From Xenococcus sp. PCC 7305 (GTDB lineage Bacteria; Cyanobacteriota; Cyanobacteriia; Cyanobacteriales; Xenococcaceae), in assembly GCF_000332055.1 (NCBI RefSeq), contig NZ_ALVZ01000228.1, positions 1-64,000 on the forward strand: a stretch of 64,000 bases of DNA, written 5' to 3'. The first letter of the stretch is position 1. The number at the start of each line of letters is the position of its first letter. Shown in pieces: positions 9,901 to 17,144 of this stretch. The position numbers were made by a program, and so were the translations under genes. The notes under the pieces were generated by a model, which was given only the letters and a program-made list of their open reading frames with translations, ran no database searches and was not told the origin of the DNA.

Positions 9901-10462
9901 TGCAAATGCTAAGGCTGCACATTTCTGTAATAATTGTTTGACGATATTTTTCAGCACATTGTGAAGCTGTTTTTTTGAGTTCTTCCTTAGCTTTTAACTC
10001 TGTTTTTGTTTCTTTATTTTCTTTTTCTTGTTCTGTTTCTTGTTTTAATCGATGCTGTAATCTAATTTCTTCCAACTTAGATTTTCTGCTGTAACTTAAT
10101 CCGTAGATGGTAAACCCACCAGTTATTAATGCAGCAGTAATCCAACCTGTCCACTTAATCCAATCCCCTTCGTTACGTTCCACAAAATTAAGATTTTTCT
10201 CAGGTTGATGAGTTGTAGGCGTAGATTTATTCGGTGTTTTTGTTGGCTGTGATGGCTTATTAGTGGGAGTCGTATTTGTAGATTTTGAGTTTACTGGTTT
10301 CTTGGGTGTTGTTGTCTGAGATGGTGAAGTGTTTTTAGTAGGAGAAGTAGTCGAATGAGGGGAAGAAGATTGTGATTGTTGAGCAAAAGAGGGAATTGCC
10401 GATAAAAAGCTAACTAAAATAGCAACCGAGAGAAAAATTTGCTTTTGATGTCCCTGCTTCAT
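6965..10462 (-). CDS. Membrane-anchored NACHT NTPase with HEAT-like repeats
   Basis: An 1165-residue STAND NTPase with unusual topology. Residues 1-27 are a signal peptide (SFAQQ end), 28-90 a Pro/Thr/Ser-rich low-complexity segment, 104-123 a membrane helix (GWITAALITGGFTIYGLSY) and 125-170 a charged coiled coil. The NACHT domain follows with Walker A GDPGAGKTT (264-272) and Walker B VAFLCDGLDEVL (339-350), then the FLHLTFQEYLTALA helical motif. From about 620 to the end run HEAT-like helical repeats (for example RRKAITIALGNYGSHQTSERLIDFV), the likely sensor. The predicted layout puts the Pro/Thr segment outside the membrane and NACHT in the cytoplasm. No C-terminal effector is seen. NACHT proteins include antiphage NLR-like proteins; that role is inference here. 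Confidence 0.85.
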   Translation of the reverse strand: MKQGHQKQIFLSVAILVSFLSAIPSFAQQSQSSSPHSTTSPTKNTSPSQTTTPKKPVNSKSTNTTPTNKPSQPTKTPNKSTPTTHQPEKNLNFVERNEGDWIKWTGWITAALITGGFTIYGLSYSRKSKLEEIRLQHRLKQETEQEKENKETKTELKAKEELKKTASQCAEKYRQTIITEMCSLSICNLPNVPSSISLESVYIELSIKEEELLSYKNQNEIVSSAKGDPNALLQKSQLHLTEKSTTAMSPVEALIQFSHIIVLGDPGAGKTTMLRFLVLKMAKRDENQLPYLPLYVDLGNFIASSTNDLFEFIATECDRNYEFSQAINYLTEQLDSGKVAFLCDGLDEVLGGENEEEAQIAYNLAIQEINRLKTRFPKAPIIVTCRKAGWRRGLKNFKTLEVLDFSWKQIQFFIDKWFKYDHERGYGLTRALSGNLRMQTLAANPLILSLITIVYQQDLELPERRAELYKRCLEVLLREWDASRNIKRFSNFTTDRKLDLLKELAWDFHNKGKRYFPENELLSIIANFLKAINIKPDNNKAILQEIAAQYGLLKEQAIGWHGFLHLTFQEYLTALAAKDRLQESLPKIILYRRDPWYTEVILLLSGMMADSTPLLLGILGHSISTQILPKGKLAIKDNFFHGDLLLAARCLVGTPIIRLRGLREKIIAEVKSLLSNSTYTFDWENAANVLMEIGGNKLENYLFDILENSKENKWRRKAITIALGNYGSHQTSERLIDFVKKETDKAKANEIVIEGVIDSLIKLKASFLSSQILSILKGQRYFYPNITLSIKSNLARALGELGEKAMVSELISILKQEEREVALISIGLGSRLAIIESIFRLSDLDQALDLLSMLSSEHADELTKLAVAMAAKFSKHTLELADSIIGYLQDESIGWQTRFVLTESLENLPLKELKSLFKILDNPDIDFRVRAGIAATFGMRRIEDVIPFLSEVIEEMNKIDFYIINKKLNNIIPPGLLIRNFTYRGYIWHRVADSCKKLNNNSIALTFIRYFNCRISELENNSDILVTDILGNVEEVIYSASIFKPKEISKKLLWLLSQEDLDYYHNDIAELIVWLVTKSLIPQLLNLLLERSKFEVSQVTWARIVYSIGQEADDRKTLETLLTLLSLATDQEVDLADELYLAINFLSRRLNLHITANGHIEGAVV

Positions 10463-10506
10463 TTATCTTTGGAGGAATTGTTATTCAACTAGGTTAACTC
10501 AAACAA

Positions 10507-12294
10507 TTAATTACCTTTCTGTTGCAAGACGCAATCAATATTCAATAAATTGAAATCTTCTGTGGATAACACAGAACAAGGTTTGACAAATTCAAGCAAG
10601 ATAGGAGAAGAGCCTGATTCTAAATCTGCGATCGCGTTTCTCGTCACATCCGACCAAGAACTATTCATTAACCAATTATTATCTAGTAAATATTCGGTTG
10701 TAAAAGCTGTATTATCTAAAAGCAAATAATCGACATCGTATTGCTGAATAAGGGATTTTAAAACTTCGATATCAGGGCTATATTGAGCTTGGATTAATGC
10801 GATCACTCTTTGTTGAACTTGATTGTAATAACTAGGATGATAAGCTAGGGCAAACTCTTCTCCTACTAAAATAGATCTCTGAGTAAATGCAGGAATATTA
10901 TTAATTTCCTTACTTAAAGAAGCAACAATAATGTCTTTAGGTTGCTCGGCCAAATACTCATAGATTTCCGAGTTTGTTCCAACACGCCAATTTTGAAACC
11001 CATAAATAAAAACGTAGGGCACGGCAGGAACAATAATTATAGCGAAACTAAAAAGAGTAATCAGGGTGATTTTAATTTTCTCTGATAACGTCAAAGATTT
11101 GTTTGCTCTGATTTTTTTTCTTACCCAAGTTTTGCCCAAATCGAATAGTATTGTGATGACAATGCTCGTTGCGATCGCCAAAACAAAACGTAAACTATGG
11201 TAAGTATAACGACTAGGTAAATGTAGTCTTGGCAGCAAAAGATGAGCCAGCAGAAACATCAATAAAGATGCAATAGTGATCTGTTTTAAAATAGCTATTT
11301 TCTGAGTAATTAAATTAATAACTGGCAATTTAGTCTTAAGTAACCAAGGTAAGGCCACACCTAACCAGATTATTGTGGGGAAGATCGGAAGATTGAGACC
11401 ACTAGAGCCAGTAAACCAATAATCGAGCCAGCCACCACCGAAAAAGGGACTTCGACCATCAAGATTGAACTCTGGCATTTGCTGCATTTGCTGAGCGGAA
11501 ACCACAGTTGCTAACTCGGCTGCTTTTTGAGTGATTGGGTAAAGCGCGATCGCAGTGACAATTAATCCTAATATCCACCAACGAAGGCAGAAGGCAGAAG
11601 GCAGCCCTAAAGGATACCGCTTCGCATAACGGCAGAAGGGTTCTCTTTTAATTTTCGTCTTGATTTTACTGTGGGGCAAAAGTTTAATTAAAAAATTACC
11701 ATTATTTTCGAATAAAACCAGAGTTATAATGGTTACTTCAATCAACAATAACTGAGGATAAAATAAACCTTGCAGTAGCATTAATACTAAACAAGGAATT
11801 AATTTGTTTTGAGATAAATAATATAAAAAAGCTGCGAATAAAGGATAAAGAAAAGCCCTAGGAGTTGCCGAAACTAGATCGTCATTGAGCCAAATAAGTT
11901 GAGTAATAAATAAACTACTAAAAAATCCACAAATTCCAATGGGCAATATTTCGAGAGTAAATAAATAGACATAGATAGAAGTAATTAGCCCCAAAATTGG
12001 AGGTAAAATCTTTGCCAAGACAAGAGGTTCAATCCCAACTTTAGCTACTGAGAAATATAACGCTTTGTAGCCAACAGGAGCCAGACTTTGAAAGTAATTG
12101 GCAATAATATCTTGCGAAAATAATTCTGGATCGACAAATCTTTGTAACCAGACTACATGCTGCCTAGCATCATCTTGAATTATGTAATCTTGGCTGAAAA
12201 CATAATAATAAAACCATAAGCCATAGTACAGGGCAAATACTAAACTTATCCCCAGCCAGAGATTAACAGAAGATTTTTTTTGTCGATTGTTTAT
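10507..12294 (-). CDS. Multipass membrane protein (glycosyltransferase-like), no canonical start codon
   Basis: The reading frame is open from a TAG at 12303-12301 to the stop at 10507 and encodes about 595 residues. There is no in-frame ATG, GTG or TTG until TTG 12018. That late start would remove the first membrane helix and the conserved-looking QDDARQHVVWLQRFVDPELF segment. The best upstream site is AGGAGG at 12310-12305 followed by an ATA at 12294, so either ATA initiates or the ATG has mutated. Ten or so hydrophobic helices are followed by a soluble C-terminal domain (about 430-595), resembling large cyanobacterial membrane proteins of the GT-C type. A repeat-derived insert lies at 11585-11640. 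It sits 56 bases after the hydroxylase gene on the same strand. Function unknown. Confidence 0.6.
   Translation of the reverse strand: MNNRQKKSSVNLWLGISLVFALYYGLWFYYYVFSQDYIIQDDARQHVVWLQRFVDPELFSQDIIANYFQSLAPVGYKALYFSVAKVGIEPLVLAKILPPILGLITSIYVYLFTLEILPIGICGFFSSLFITQLIWLNDDLVSATPRAFLYPLFAAFLYYLSQNKLIPCLVLMLLQGLFYPQLLLIEVTIITLVLFENNGNFLIKLLPHSKIKTKIKREPFCRYAKRYPLGLPSAFCLRWWILGLIVTAIALYPITQKAAELATVVSAQQMQQMPEFNLDGRSPFFGGGWLDYWFTGSSGLNLPIFPTIIWLGVALPWLLKTKLPVINLITQKIAILKQITIASLLMFLLAHLLLPRLHLPSRYTYHSLRFVLAIATSIVITILFDLGKTWVRKKIRANKSLTLSEKIKITLITLFSFAIIIVPAVPYVFIYGFQNWRVGTNSEIYEYLAEQPKDIIVASLSKEINNIPAFTQRSILVGEEFALAYHPSYYNQVQQRVIALIQAQYSPDIEVLKSLIQQYDVDYLLLDNTAFTTEYLLDNNWLMNSSWSDVTRNAIADLESGSSPILLEFVKPCSVLSTEDFNLLNIDCVLQQKGN
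11585..11640. repeat. GCAGAAG repeat with palindromic core inside a coding region
   Basis: Tandem GGCAGAA units flank CCCTAAAGGATACCGC and continue to another GGCAGAAGG. This is a spacer-type repeat that here lies in the membrane-protein frame, adding about 18 residues (EPFCRYAKRYPLGLPSAF) between two membrane helices without breaking the frame. Confidence 0.65.
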
Positions 12295-12316
12295 TTTCTC
12301 CTACCCTCCTCAATTC

Positions 12317-12345
12317 TCCATCTGCCATCTGCCATCTGCCCTCAA
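12317..12345. repeat. ATCTGCC short tandem repeat
   Basis: Copies of CATCTGC/CCATCTG between the membrane protein and the hydroxylase gene. The same unit recurs at 20474-20508 and, as CCTCTGC, at 52812-52850. Confidence 0.75.
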
Positions 12346-12349
12346 ACAA

Positions 12350-12853
12350 TCAATACCATTTCAATTTTAAAGGTTTTCTCTTCGGTACATCCTGAGCTTT
12401 TTCTACTAACCAATCAGCCTCTTTATAAGTTCCGAAAACATGATCCCACCAATCGACTCCCAAGCCAAAATTATGATGCCATTGATCATATTCGTGATGG
12501 ACATAGTGCACAGGCATTTTCATCCAAAAACAAGCCTTGGGATTATCATGCTGCAATTGATGAGCATAGGCCGCGAAAATTGCATAGGCCAATGAGCCAA
12601 TGAGCCAGCTCCAACCAAGCTCCCAAGAGAAGGGAAAAAACGTCAGCATCGCTAGGCAACTAAATTTTACATACTCGACTAATTCCAAGAAAAAACCTTG
12701 TCCGGTATTTTCAATGTGATGTTGGGGATGGGGGGGGAATGCTTTGGGGTAAATATGCATTAAGCGATGAGCGAAATATTCGACTAGGCTGGATACGATG
12801 AAAGCCGCGATCGCAAATAAGATGAGTGTTAAGACATGAACTAGGTTAACCAT
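12350..12853 (-). CDS. Fatty acid hydroxylase/sterol desaturase superfamily membrane enzyme
   Basis: A 167-residue integral membrane di-iron enzyme. Hydrophobic helices at about 4-24 and 57-95 surround the His clusters expected for the superfamily: HRLMH, HPQHH, HQLQH, HYVHH and WHHN. Small proteins of this size in cyanobacteria include carotenoid beta-ring hydroxylase-like and fatty acid hydroxylase-like enzymes; the substrate cannot be told. It would use O2 and reducing power at the membrane. ATG 12853 is the only sensible start. A second member of the superfamily lies at 54323-54817. Confidence 0.8.
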   Translation of the reverse strand: MVNLVHVLTLILFAIAAFIVSSLVEYFAHRLMHIYPKAFPPHPQHHIENTGQGFFLELVEYVKFSCLAMLTFFPFSWELGWSWLIGSLAYAIFAAYAHQLQHDNPKACFWMKMPVHYVHHEYDQWHHNFGLGVDWWDHVFGTYKEADWLVEKAQDVPKRKPLKLKWY

Positions 12854-13046
12854 GCAACTTTTTTGTTAGGTTTATAGTGAGAGCTATATAAATTGATAAA
12901 TACTTATAATCGATAACAAGAAATTAATCAGAAATCAACCTAATTTTAGAATATTTAATGATTTTTGACGTTATCATTACTTAAAACGAAGGTCTTCTCC
13001 GCAAAATGATAGGATAATTGCTGAAAATTTCATCTTTGGAAATCAT

Positions 13047-13451
13047 TTGAAAAAGTTTGAGTTTATAGTAGATGGACCACCCGTATCGCAGCAAACTCGG
13101 AGGCGGCAACGATTAAGAACTTGGAAAGAAAATGTGCGACAAGAAGCTGAGAAATATTGGTTGTCAGAAAACAAAATAGCTAATGGGTTCGTTATGCTAC
13201 AAGTGACTTATTTTTATGATTCCGTTGCTATGGATGTGGATAATATTGTTAAACCAATTCAAGATGCCATTATTGGATTAGCTTATATTGATGATAATCA
13301 GGTGACTGATATTCTCGTTAGAAAGAGATACTTATTTGGTAAATTCACAATGGTGAATATGACTGAGACTTTACTGGAAGGGTTTGTTCATGGCAACCAG
13401 TTTTTGCACATTGTTGTAACTGATGCACCTGATCAAGAGGTGATTACTTAA
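13047..13451 (+). CDS. rusA: RusA-family Holliday junction resolvase
   Basis: A 134-residue RusA-like endonuclease. The catalytic Asp/Lys pattern is present: Asp63 and Asp65 in MDVDNIVKPIQDAI, Lys69, and Asp82/Asp83 in AYIDDNQV, matching E. coli Asp70, Asp72, Lys76 and Asp91. RusA proteins resolve Holliday junctions and are usually phage-derived. The start is TTG 13047, with GGA nine bases upstream. The stop codon abuts the ATG of the next gene with no gap, so the two are co-translated. No other phage gene is nearby. Confidence 0.85.
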   Translation: MKKFEFIVDGPPVSQQTRRRQRLRTWKENVRQEAEKYWLSENKIANGFVMLQVTYFYDSVAMDVDNIVKPIQDAIIGLAYIDDNQVTDILVRKRYLFGKFTMVNMTETLLEGFVHGNQFLHIVVTDAPDQEVIT

Positions 13452-14117
13452 ATGTTAATATCAACATCAAAGATAGAAAGAAAGCAATTATTGCAAAGAG
13501 CTGAAGAATATCGAGATAAAGGTTATGAAATCTTATTTCATCCTAGCTCAGAAGACCTCCCCGATTTCCTAAAAAACTATCGTCTCGATCTGGTTGTGAG
13601 AAATAAAGATGAGACAGTAGTGATTGAAGTCAGGTCTCGTGCTTCACTGAATCCTGCTTCCACTCAATATCTACGCAATCTGACCAAAATAATAGAACAG
13701 CATCCTGGTTGGCGATTAGAGTTAGTCATGACTAACCCAGAAGACGCCATATATTCAATAAAAGCTGAAGGGTCTTTCAAGGAAGATGAAATAAAGTCCC
13801 GTTTGGCAACAGTCCGTCAGATTTCACAACATGATCTAGAATCAGCTCTTTTATACTCCTGGTCTCTAATCGAAGCATCTTTAAGACTCGTTGCGGAAAA
13901 AGAAGGACTAAGTTTACAGAAATTTGATTCAAGGCATTTATTGCAATCATTAGCAACGGAAGGAATCATTGGACAATCTGAATATCAAATACTAATGAAT
14001 TCGTTTTTATTCCGTAATGCGATCGCACATGGATTTAAAACTACACCTATTCCCCAGAATCTTGTTGACGATTTAATTAAAATTACAGAACAACTACTCC
14101 AAGAATTTCATCAGTAG
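13452..14117 (+). CDS. REase-like (AHJR-type) plus HEPN-like protein
   Basis: A 221-residue two-part protein. The N-terminal half resembles a PD-(D/E)xK nuclease of the archaeal-Holliday-junction-resolvase-like type: RLDLVVRNKDETVVIEVRS supplies Asp46 and Glu59, but the usual Lys is Arg61. The C-terminal half (about 125-221) is all helical and ends in FRNAIAHGF, an Arg188-x4-His193 motif like that of HEPN RNases and HEPN-like structural domains. It directly follows the RusA gene. Roles in DNA processing or defence are possible. The pairing of a resolvase-like fold with RusA is the informative context. It converges with the DUF1400 gene 8 bases away. Confidence 0.6.
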   Translation: MLISTSKIERKQLLQRAEEYRDKGYEILFHPSSEDLPDFLKNYRLDLVVRNKDETVVIEVRSRASLNPASTQYLRNLTKIIEQHPGWRLELVMTNPEDAIYSIKAEGSFKEDEIKSRLATVRQISQHDLESALLYSWSLIEASLRLVAEKEGLSLQKFDSRHLLQSLATEGIIGQSEYQILMNSFLFRNAIAHGFKTTPIPQNLVDDLIKITEQLLQEFHQ

Positions 14118-14125
14118 TATGCTCG

Positions 14126-15718
14126 TTAATCAATTTTTGTATTCATATTGTTTATTTGTGAGTCATACAACATGTGTAAATTATAAGGTTCTTGCGAAAT
14201 TGACTGAATATACTCTGAACTTAGATAACTAGGATAGTCGGCATTTTCTGCAACATAACTTTCAAAGAAAACTAAAGACAAAATATTTTGATAATTTTTC
14301 GTAATTCGCGATGTCTCAGCTTGCGAAGATGACTGTTCTTTGGAGGCCGTTGTATTGGCGTGAGGCAATTTTTCCGAAATCACAAGATAGCGATCGCGAT
14401 TGGTCAAGGCATTAAAAGCAGGAATTTGCTCATCCAACAAAGATGTTAGAAAGTCTTTATCGACAACTTGCCAGATTGTGGGAATGTCAATCTTAGCCAA
14501 TTCTGCTTCCCCAAAAAGACTTTTACCAAATGGAACAAACAGAAAAGCGGCCTTAATCCGTTCATCTTTGAGCGATCGCGTTTCTCTGGGCAATTCTAGG
14601 GCACGACATTGATACAAAATCGAAATATTGAGCAGGTTTAACGGCTGAGCACAATCTTGTTCTAGTTGCTCAAAATTGATTTGCGCCCCGGCTAAGGACA
14701 TTGCCGTCGTGCCACCGAGCGAATAGCCGAAAATCCCAACTTGCTTGAGATTAAGCCTCTGAGGAAACTCTACTTGCTGGGTTTGCGCCAACTCATCCAA
14801 GATAAAACTAATATCTAAAGGTCGGTCGATAAATTCTGTGGCATCAAAATTTTCTTGATATAACCAATTGCGAAAAGCCTTTTCTCGTTTGCGATCGCTA
14901 CCTGGATGATCGAGAATTACGACGGCAAAACCATAGGAGGCGAGATGATGGGCTAATTCTTTAAAGCGATCGCGTTTAGCTCCCAAACCATTAGAAACCA
15001 CAATTACAGAGATTTTACTAGTAGTTCCCTGGGGGAGATAGAGATCTGAAACTAAATTGCGATCGCGTTGATGATCGTAAAATTCTCTAGTTTGTTTCGT
15101 AACCGTAAATTGACCATCGGAGCTAAAGTCTGGACTATTTTTGCCGATGGCTTTTGATTCTAATGTTTGTTCTTGAATACTCGCAATAAATTTTGCGGTG
15201 TCTTTTTCGCTATCAGAGACTTGCTCAACCAATTTAATTAATTCTGGAAGATTTAGCTTAATATCTGTGGGGAAACTTTTTAAAAAATCAATAAAATTAA
15301 TCCCCTCAGCAGATGCCGCAGCTTGGACGACAGAAGCTCTCAGGCCATAAAAGCCGTTGATATCATGAGGTATTTGAATAATATTTCCAATACGCTCAAA
15401 TAATTTGATACCAACGGAAGTCCTCAAATAACGATAAACTAGCACCGGATCGACTTCGTAGCTTTGAGTGAGAAATTGTTGTAATTTTTTCCTTTGTTGA
15501 GGCGAAATTCTTTTGAGGTAGAAATTGAGATTTTTGGTGATTTGTCCTTGCTTGGCAAAAAGTTCTAAATCAGCAACTTTGACTTCAAAACCCAGCAAAC
15601 TATAGTTGAAATTAATGATTTCTGCGGGAATAGTTGGAGATGCTAAAGCAACTGCATTAATTAAGGTCGCAAACATTACCAGCAGGCTGTACTTGGCTAA
15701 TTTCAACTTTGGCAACAT
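14126..15718 (-). CDS. Alpha/beta hydrolase with DUF1400 N-terminal domain
   Basis: A 530-residue exported hydrolase. Residues 1-27 are a signal peptide (LVMFATLINAVALA). Residues 27-150 match the cyanobacterial DUF1400 domain (YSLLGFEVKVADLELFAKQG). The alpha/beta hydrolase fold starts near 210 (DHQRDRNLVSDLYLP), with HPGSDR, the nucleophile elbow GYSLGGT near residue 333 and a late His (LPHANTT) near 460. The family resembles PAF-acetylhydrolase/dienelactone-hydrolase-like esterases; the substrate is unknown. It is downstream of the CHAT operon with a 16-base gap, so it could be the fourth gene of that unit, though the family is common alone in cyanobacteria. Confidence 0.8.
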   Translation of the reverse strand: MLPKLKLAKYSLLVMFATLINAVALASPTIPAEIINFNYSLLGFEVKVADLELFAKQGQITKNLNFYLKRISPQQRKKLQQFLTQSYEVDPVLVYRYLRTSVGIKLFERIGNIIQIPHDINGFYGLRASVVQAAASAEGINFIDFLKSFPTDIKLNLPELIKLVEQVSDSEKDTAKFIASIQEQTLESKAIGKNSPDFSSDGQFTVTKQTREFYDHQRDRNLVSDLYLPQGTTSKISVIVVSNGLGAKRDRFKELAHHLASYGFAVVILDHPGSDRKREKAFRNWLYQENFDATEFIDRPLDISFILDELAQTQQVEFPQRLNLKQVGIFGYSLGGTTAMSLAGAQINFEQLEQDCAQPLNLLNISILYQCRALELPRETRSLKDERIKAAFLFVPFGKSLFGEAELAKIDIPTIWQVVDKDFLTSLLDEQIPAFNALTNRDRYLVISEKLPHANTTASKEQSSSQAETSRITKNYQNILSLVFFESYVAENADYPSYLSSEYIQSISQEPYNLHMLYDSQINNMNTKID

Positions 15719-15734
15719 CGGTTTTTATTTTGAT

Positions 15735-16424
15735 TCATGATTCATTAAAATACTTGTCTATTAACTGTTGGCTACAATTAAAATTCCTCAACACTTCTTG
15801 TAAGTCACCTCGTCTCACATTATCTTCGATTAGACTTATCGTATCTTTTACTTGTTCTAATCTTGGTGCTTTGTTTTGAGTTTTATTTAATTGTTCAAGT
15901 TTTTTTTCGAGTTCTTCTAGCTTACGACGCAGAGAAAGATCTGAGCGCAAATAATTTTTTAAATAATCAAATCCAGAATTTAAATCGTTACTAGACTGAT
16001 TCAGTTCTATTTCTACATCATTCCAAAATTTAGCAGTATGGCGAGTTTGCTCCTTGGCAATCAAATTATAAGCTATATCCACAAAGAAATTATAAACAGG
16101 CTTAAGGCTAAAAGATAAAGTGCCAACCTCTGTACTTGCATTTAAAATTGCAACAAATCCAATTCCTAAGACAATAGCCTCAAATACCAGAACGATATCG
16201 ATTTTAGGTTTAGAATTAAAGTCACTAATCCACCAAAATAATAAAGTTGGTGTAATAAATTGTAAGAATAACCAAAGCCAAAAACCTGAACTCTTAAGAG
16301 GCTTGAAAAAGGGGAGAAATCTGCTTTGTTTATTAAATTCCTGCCAAGCAGCAATAACATTTACTATTCCAGGAAAGATCGCAATCAGAATATATAATCC
16401 CCATTCAGTAAGAAACTTCTGCAC
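15735..16424 (-). CDS. Membrane protein with C-terminal coiled coil (third gene of CHAT operon)
   Basis: A 229-residue protein of unrecognised family. Three hydrophobic helices lie in the first 100 residues (YILIAIFPGIVNVIAAW; WLWLFLQFITPTLLFWW; FEAIVLGIGFVAILNAS). A cytoplasmic-type tail follows with a charged coiled coil near 170-190 (RRKLEELEKKLEQLNK) and a short C-terminal helical region. It starts 6 bases after the stop of the preceding gene and is clearly in one operon with the CHAT protease gene. A membrane target or anchor for the protease is one reading. No catalytic motif is visible. Confidence 0.6.
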   Translation of the reverse strand: MQKFLTEWGLYILIAIFPGIVNVIAAWQEFNKQSRFLPFFKPLKSSGFWLWLFLQFITPTLLFWWISDFNSKPKIDIVLVFEAIVLGIGFVAILNASTEVGTLSFSLKPVYNFFVDIAYNLIAKEQTRHTAKFWNDVEIELNQSSNDLNSGFDYLKNYLRSDLSLRRKLEELEKKLEQLNKTQNKAPRLEQVKDTISLIEDNVRRGDLQEVLRNFNCSQQLIDKYFNES

Positions 16425-16430
16425 TTTTTT

Positions 16431-17144
16431 CTAAGCCACCTCAATAATGGGATGGAGATAGAAATAGCCCAAAGAAGTAGTAGTCAGATAGGTATTTGTT
16501 GGATCTATTTTAGAGGATTGATTTCTAGGTATCAAAAAAGGAAAGATTTTACGTAAAGTACTTTCATGAAGAGAATCTATTTTTCTCTCTTGCCACAAAC
16601 GCTTTACAATCTGATAGGTTTGCTCTTCATCCATTTCCAAACGATAAGCTAAGTTTTCCACTGTTAAAGGTCTCAATTCTAAGGCTTTAAGAATAGAAAT
16701 AGTTTTTAAATCAGCTTTTGCTTGGGCATCGGAAACTGCCGTTTGCAATGTTTTGACAAATGAATCCTGACTGCCTTGCATTTTTTCAACCATTTGTTGA
16801 GCTGTAGCGAGGAAATCATTTGAGTAGAGTATTTTGTAAGCAATATCTTCTAGCGATCTGCTCTCTTCGAGTGCTAAGCTTCCACCGCCATTAATACTAA
16901 ATTTATCTCGTTCCTGCGATCGATATTGCCTTTGCAAATTGGAACGTGCTGTTTGATAAAACTTACTGAATTGAGGATTTTTTTCGACTAATGGAGCTAT
17001 TTTTGAAATCGCGTGACTAGGATTACTTGCCAAATCGCCAGCAATTGCTTGAACTTCTTGTTTTAACTGTTGTGGTAGAGGAGTTTCAACTTGAGTCAAA
17101 GCAATTAAGAAGGCTTGGAGTGTGGTTTGCTCGATAATGTTCAT
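16431..17144 (-). CDS. Winged-helix-like protein translationally coupled to CHAT protease
   Basis: A 237-residue soluble protein. The start ATG 17144 overlaps the CHAT gene stop as ATGA, so the two are translationally coupled; a longer in-frame start upstream (17180) is unlikely. The first 110 residues are helical. Residues about 160-205 (ISILKALELRPLTVENLAYRLEMDEEQ, then YQIVKRLWQERKI) look like a winged-helix DNA-binding fold. The last 30 residues are hydrophobic beta-like. No enzyme motif is seen. It could be a regulator, an adaptor or the protease substrate. Family not recognised. Confidence 0.6.
   Translation of the reverse strand: MNIIEQTTLQAFLIALTQVETPLPQQLKQEVQAIAGDLASNPSHAISKIAPLVEKNPQFSKFYQTARSNLQRQYRSQERDKFSINGGGSLALEESRSLEDIAYKILYSNDFLATAQQMVEKMQGSQDSFVKTLQTAVSDAQAKADLKTISILKALELRPLTVENLAYRLEMDEEQTYQIVKRLWQERKIDSLHESTLRKIFPFLIPRNQSSKIDPTNTYLTTTSLGYFYLHPIIEVA

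Noticed and set aside
12280-12603. Plus-strand frame of 107 codons
   Set aside because: Antisense to the hydroxylase gene, whose His clusters are clear.
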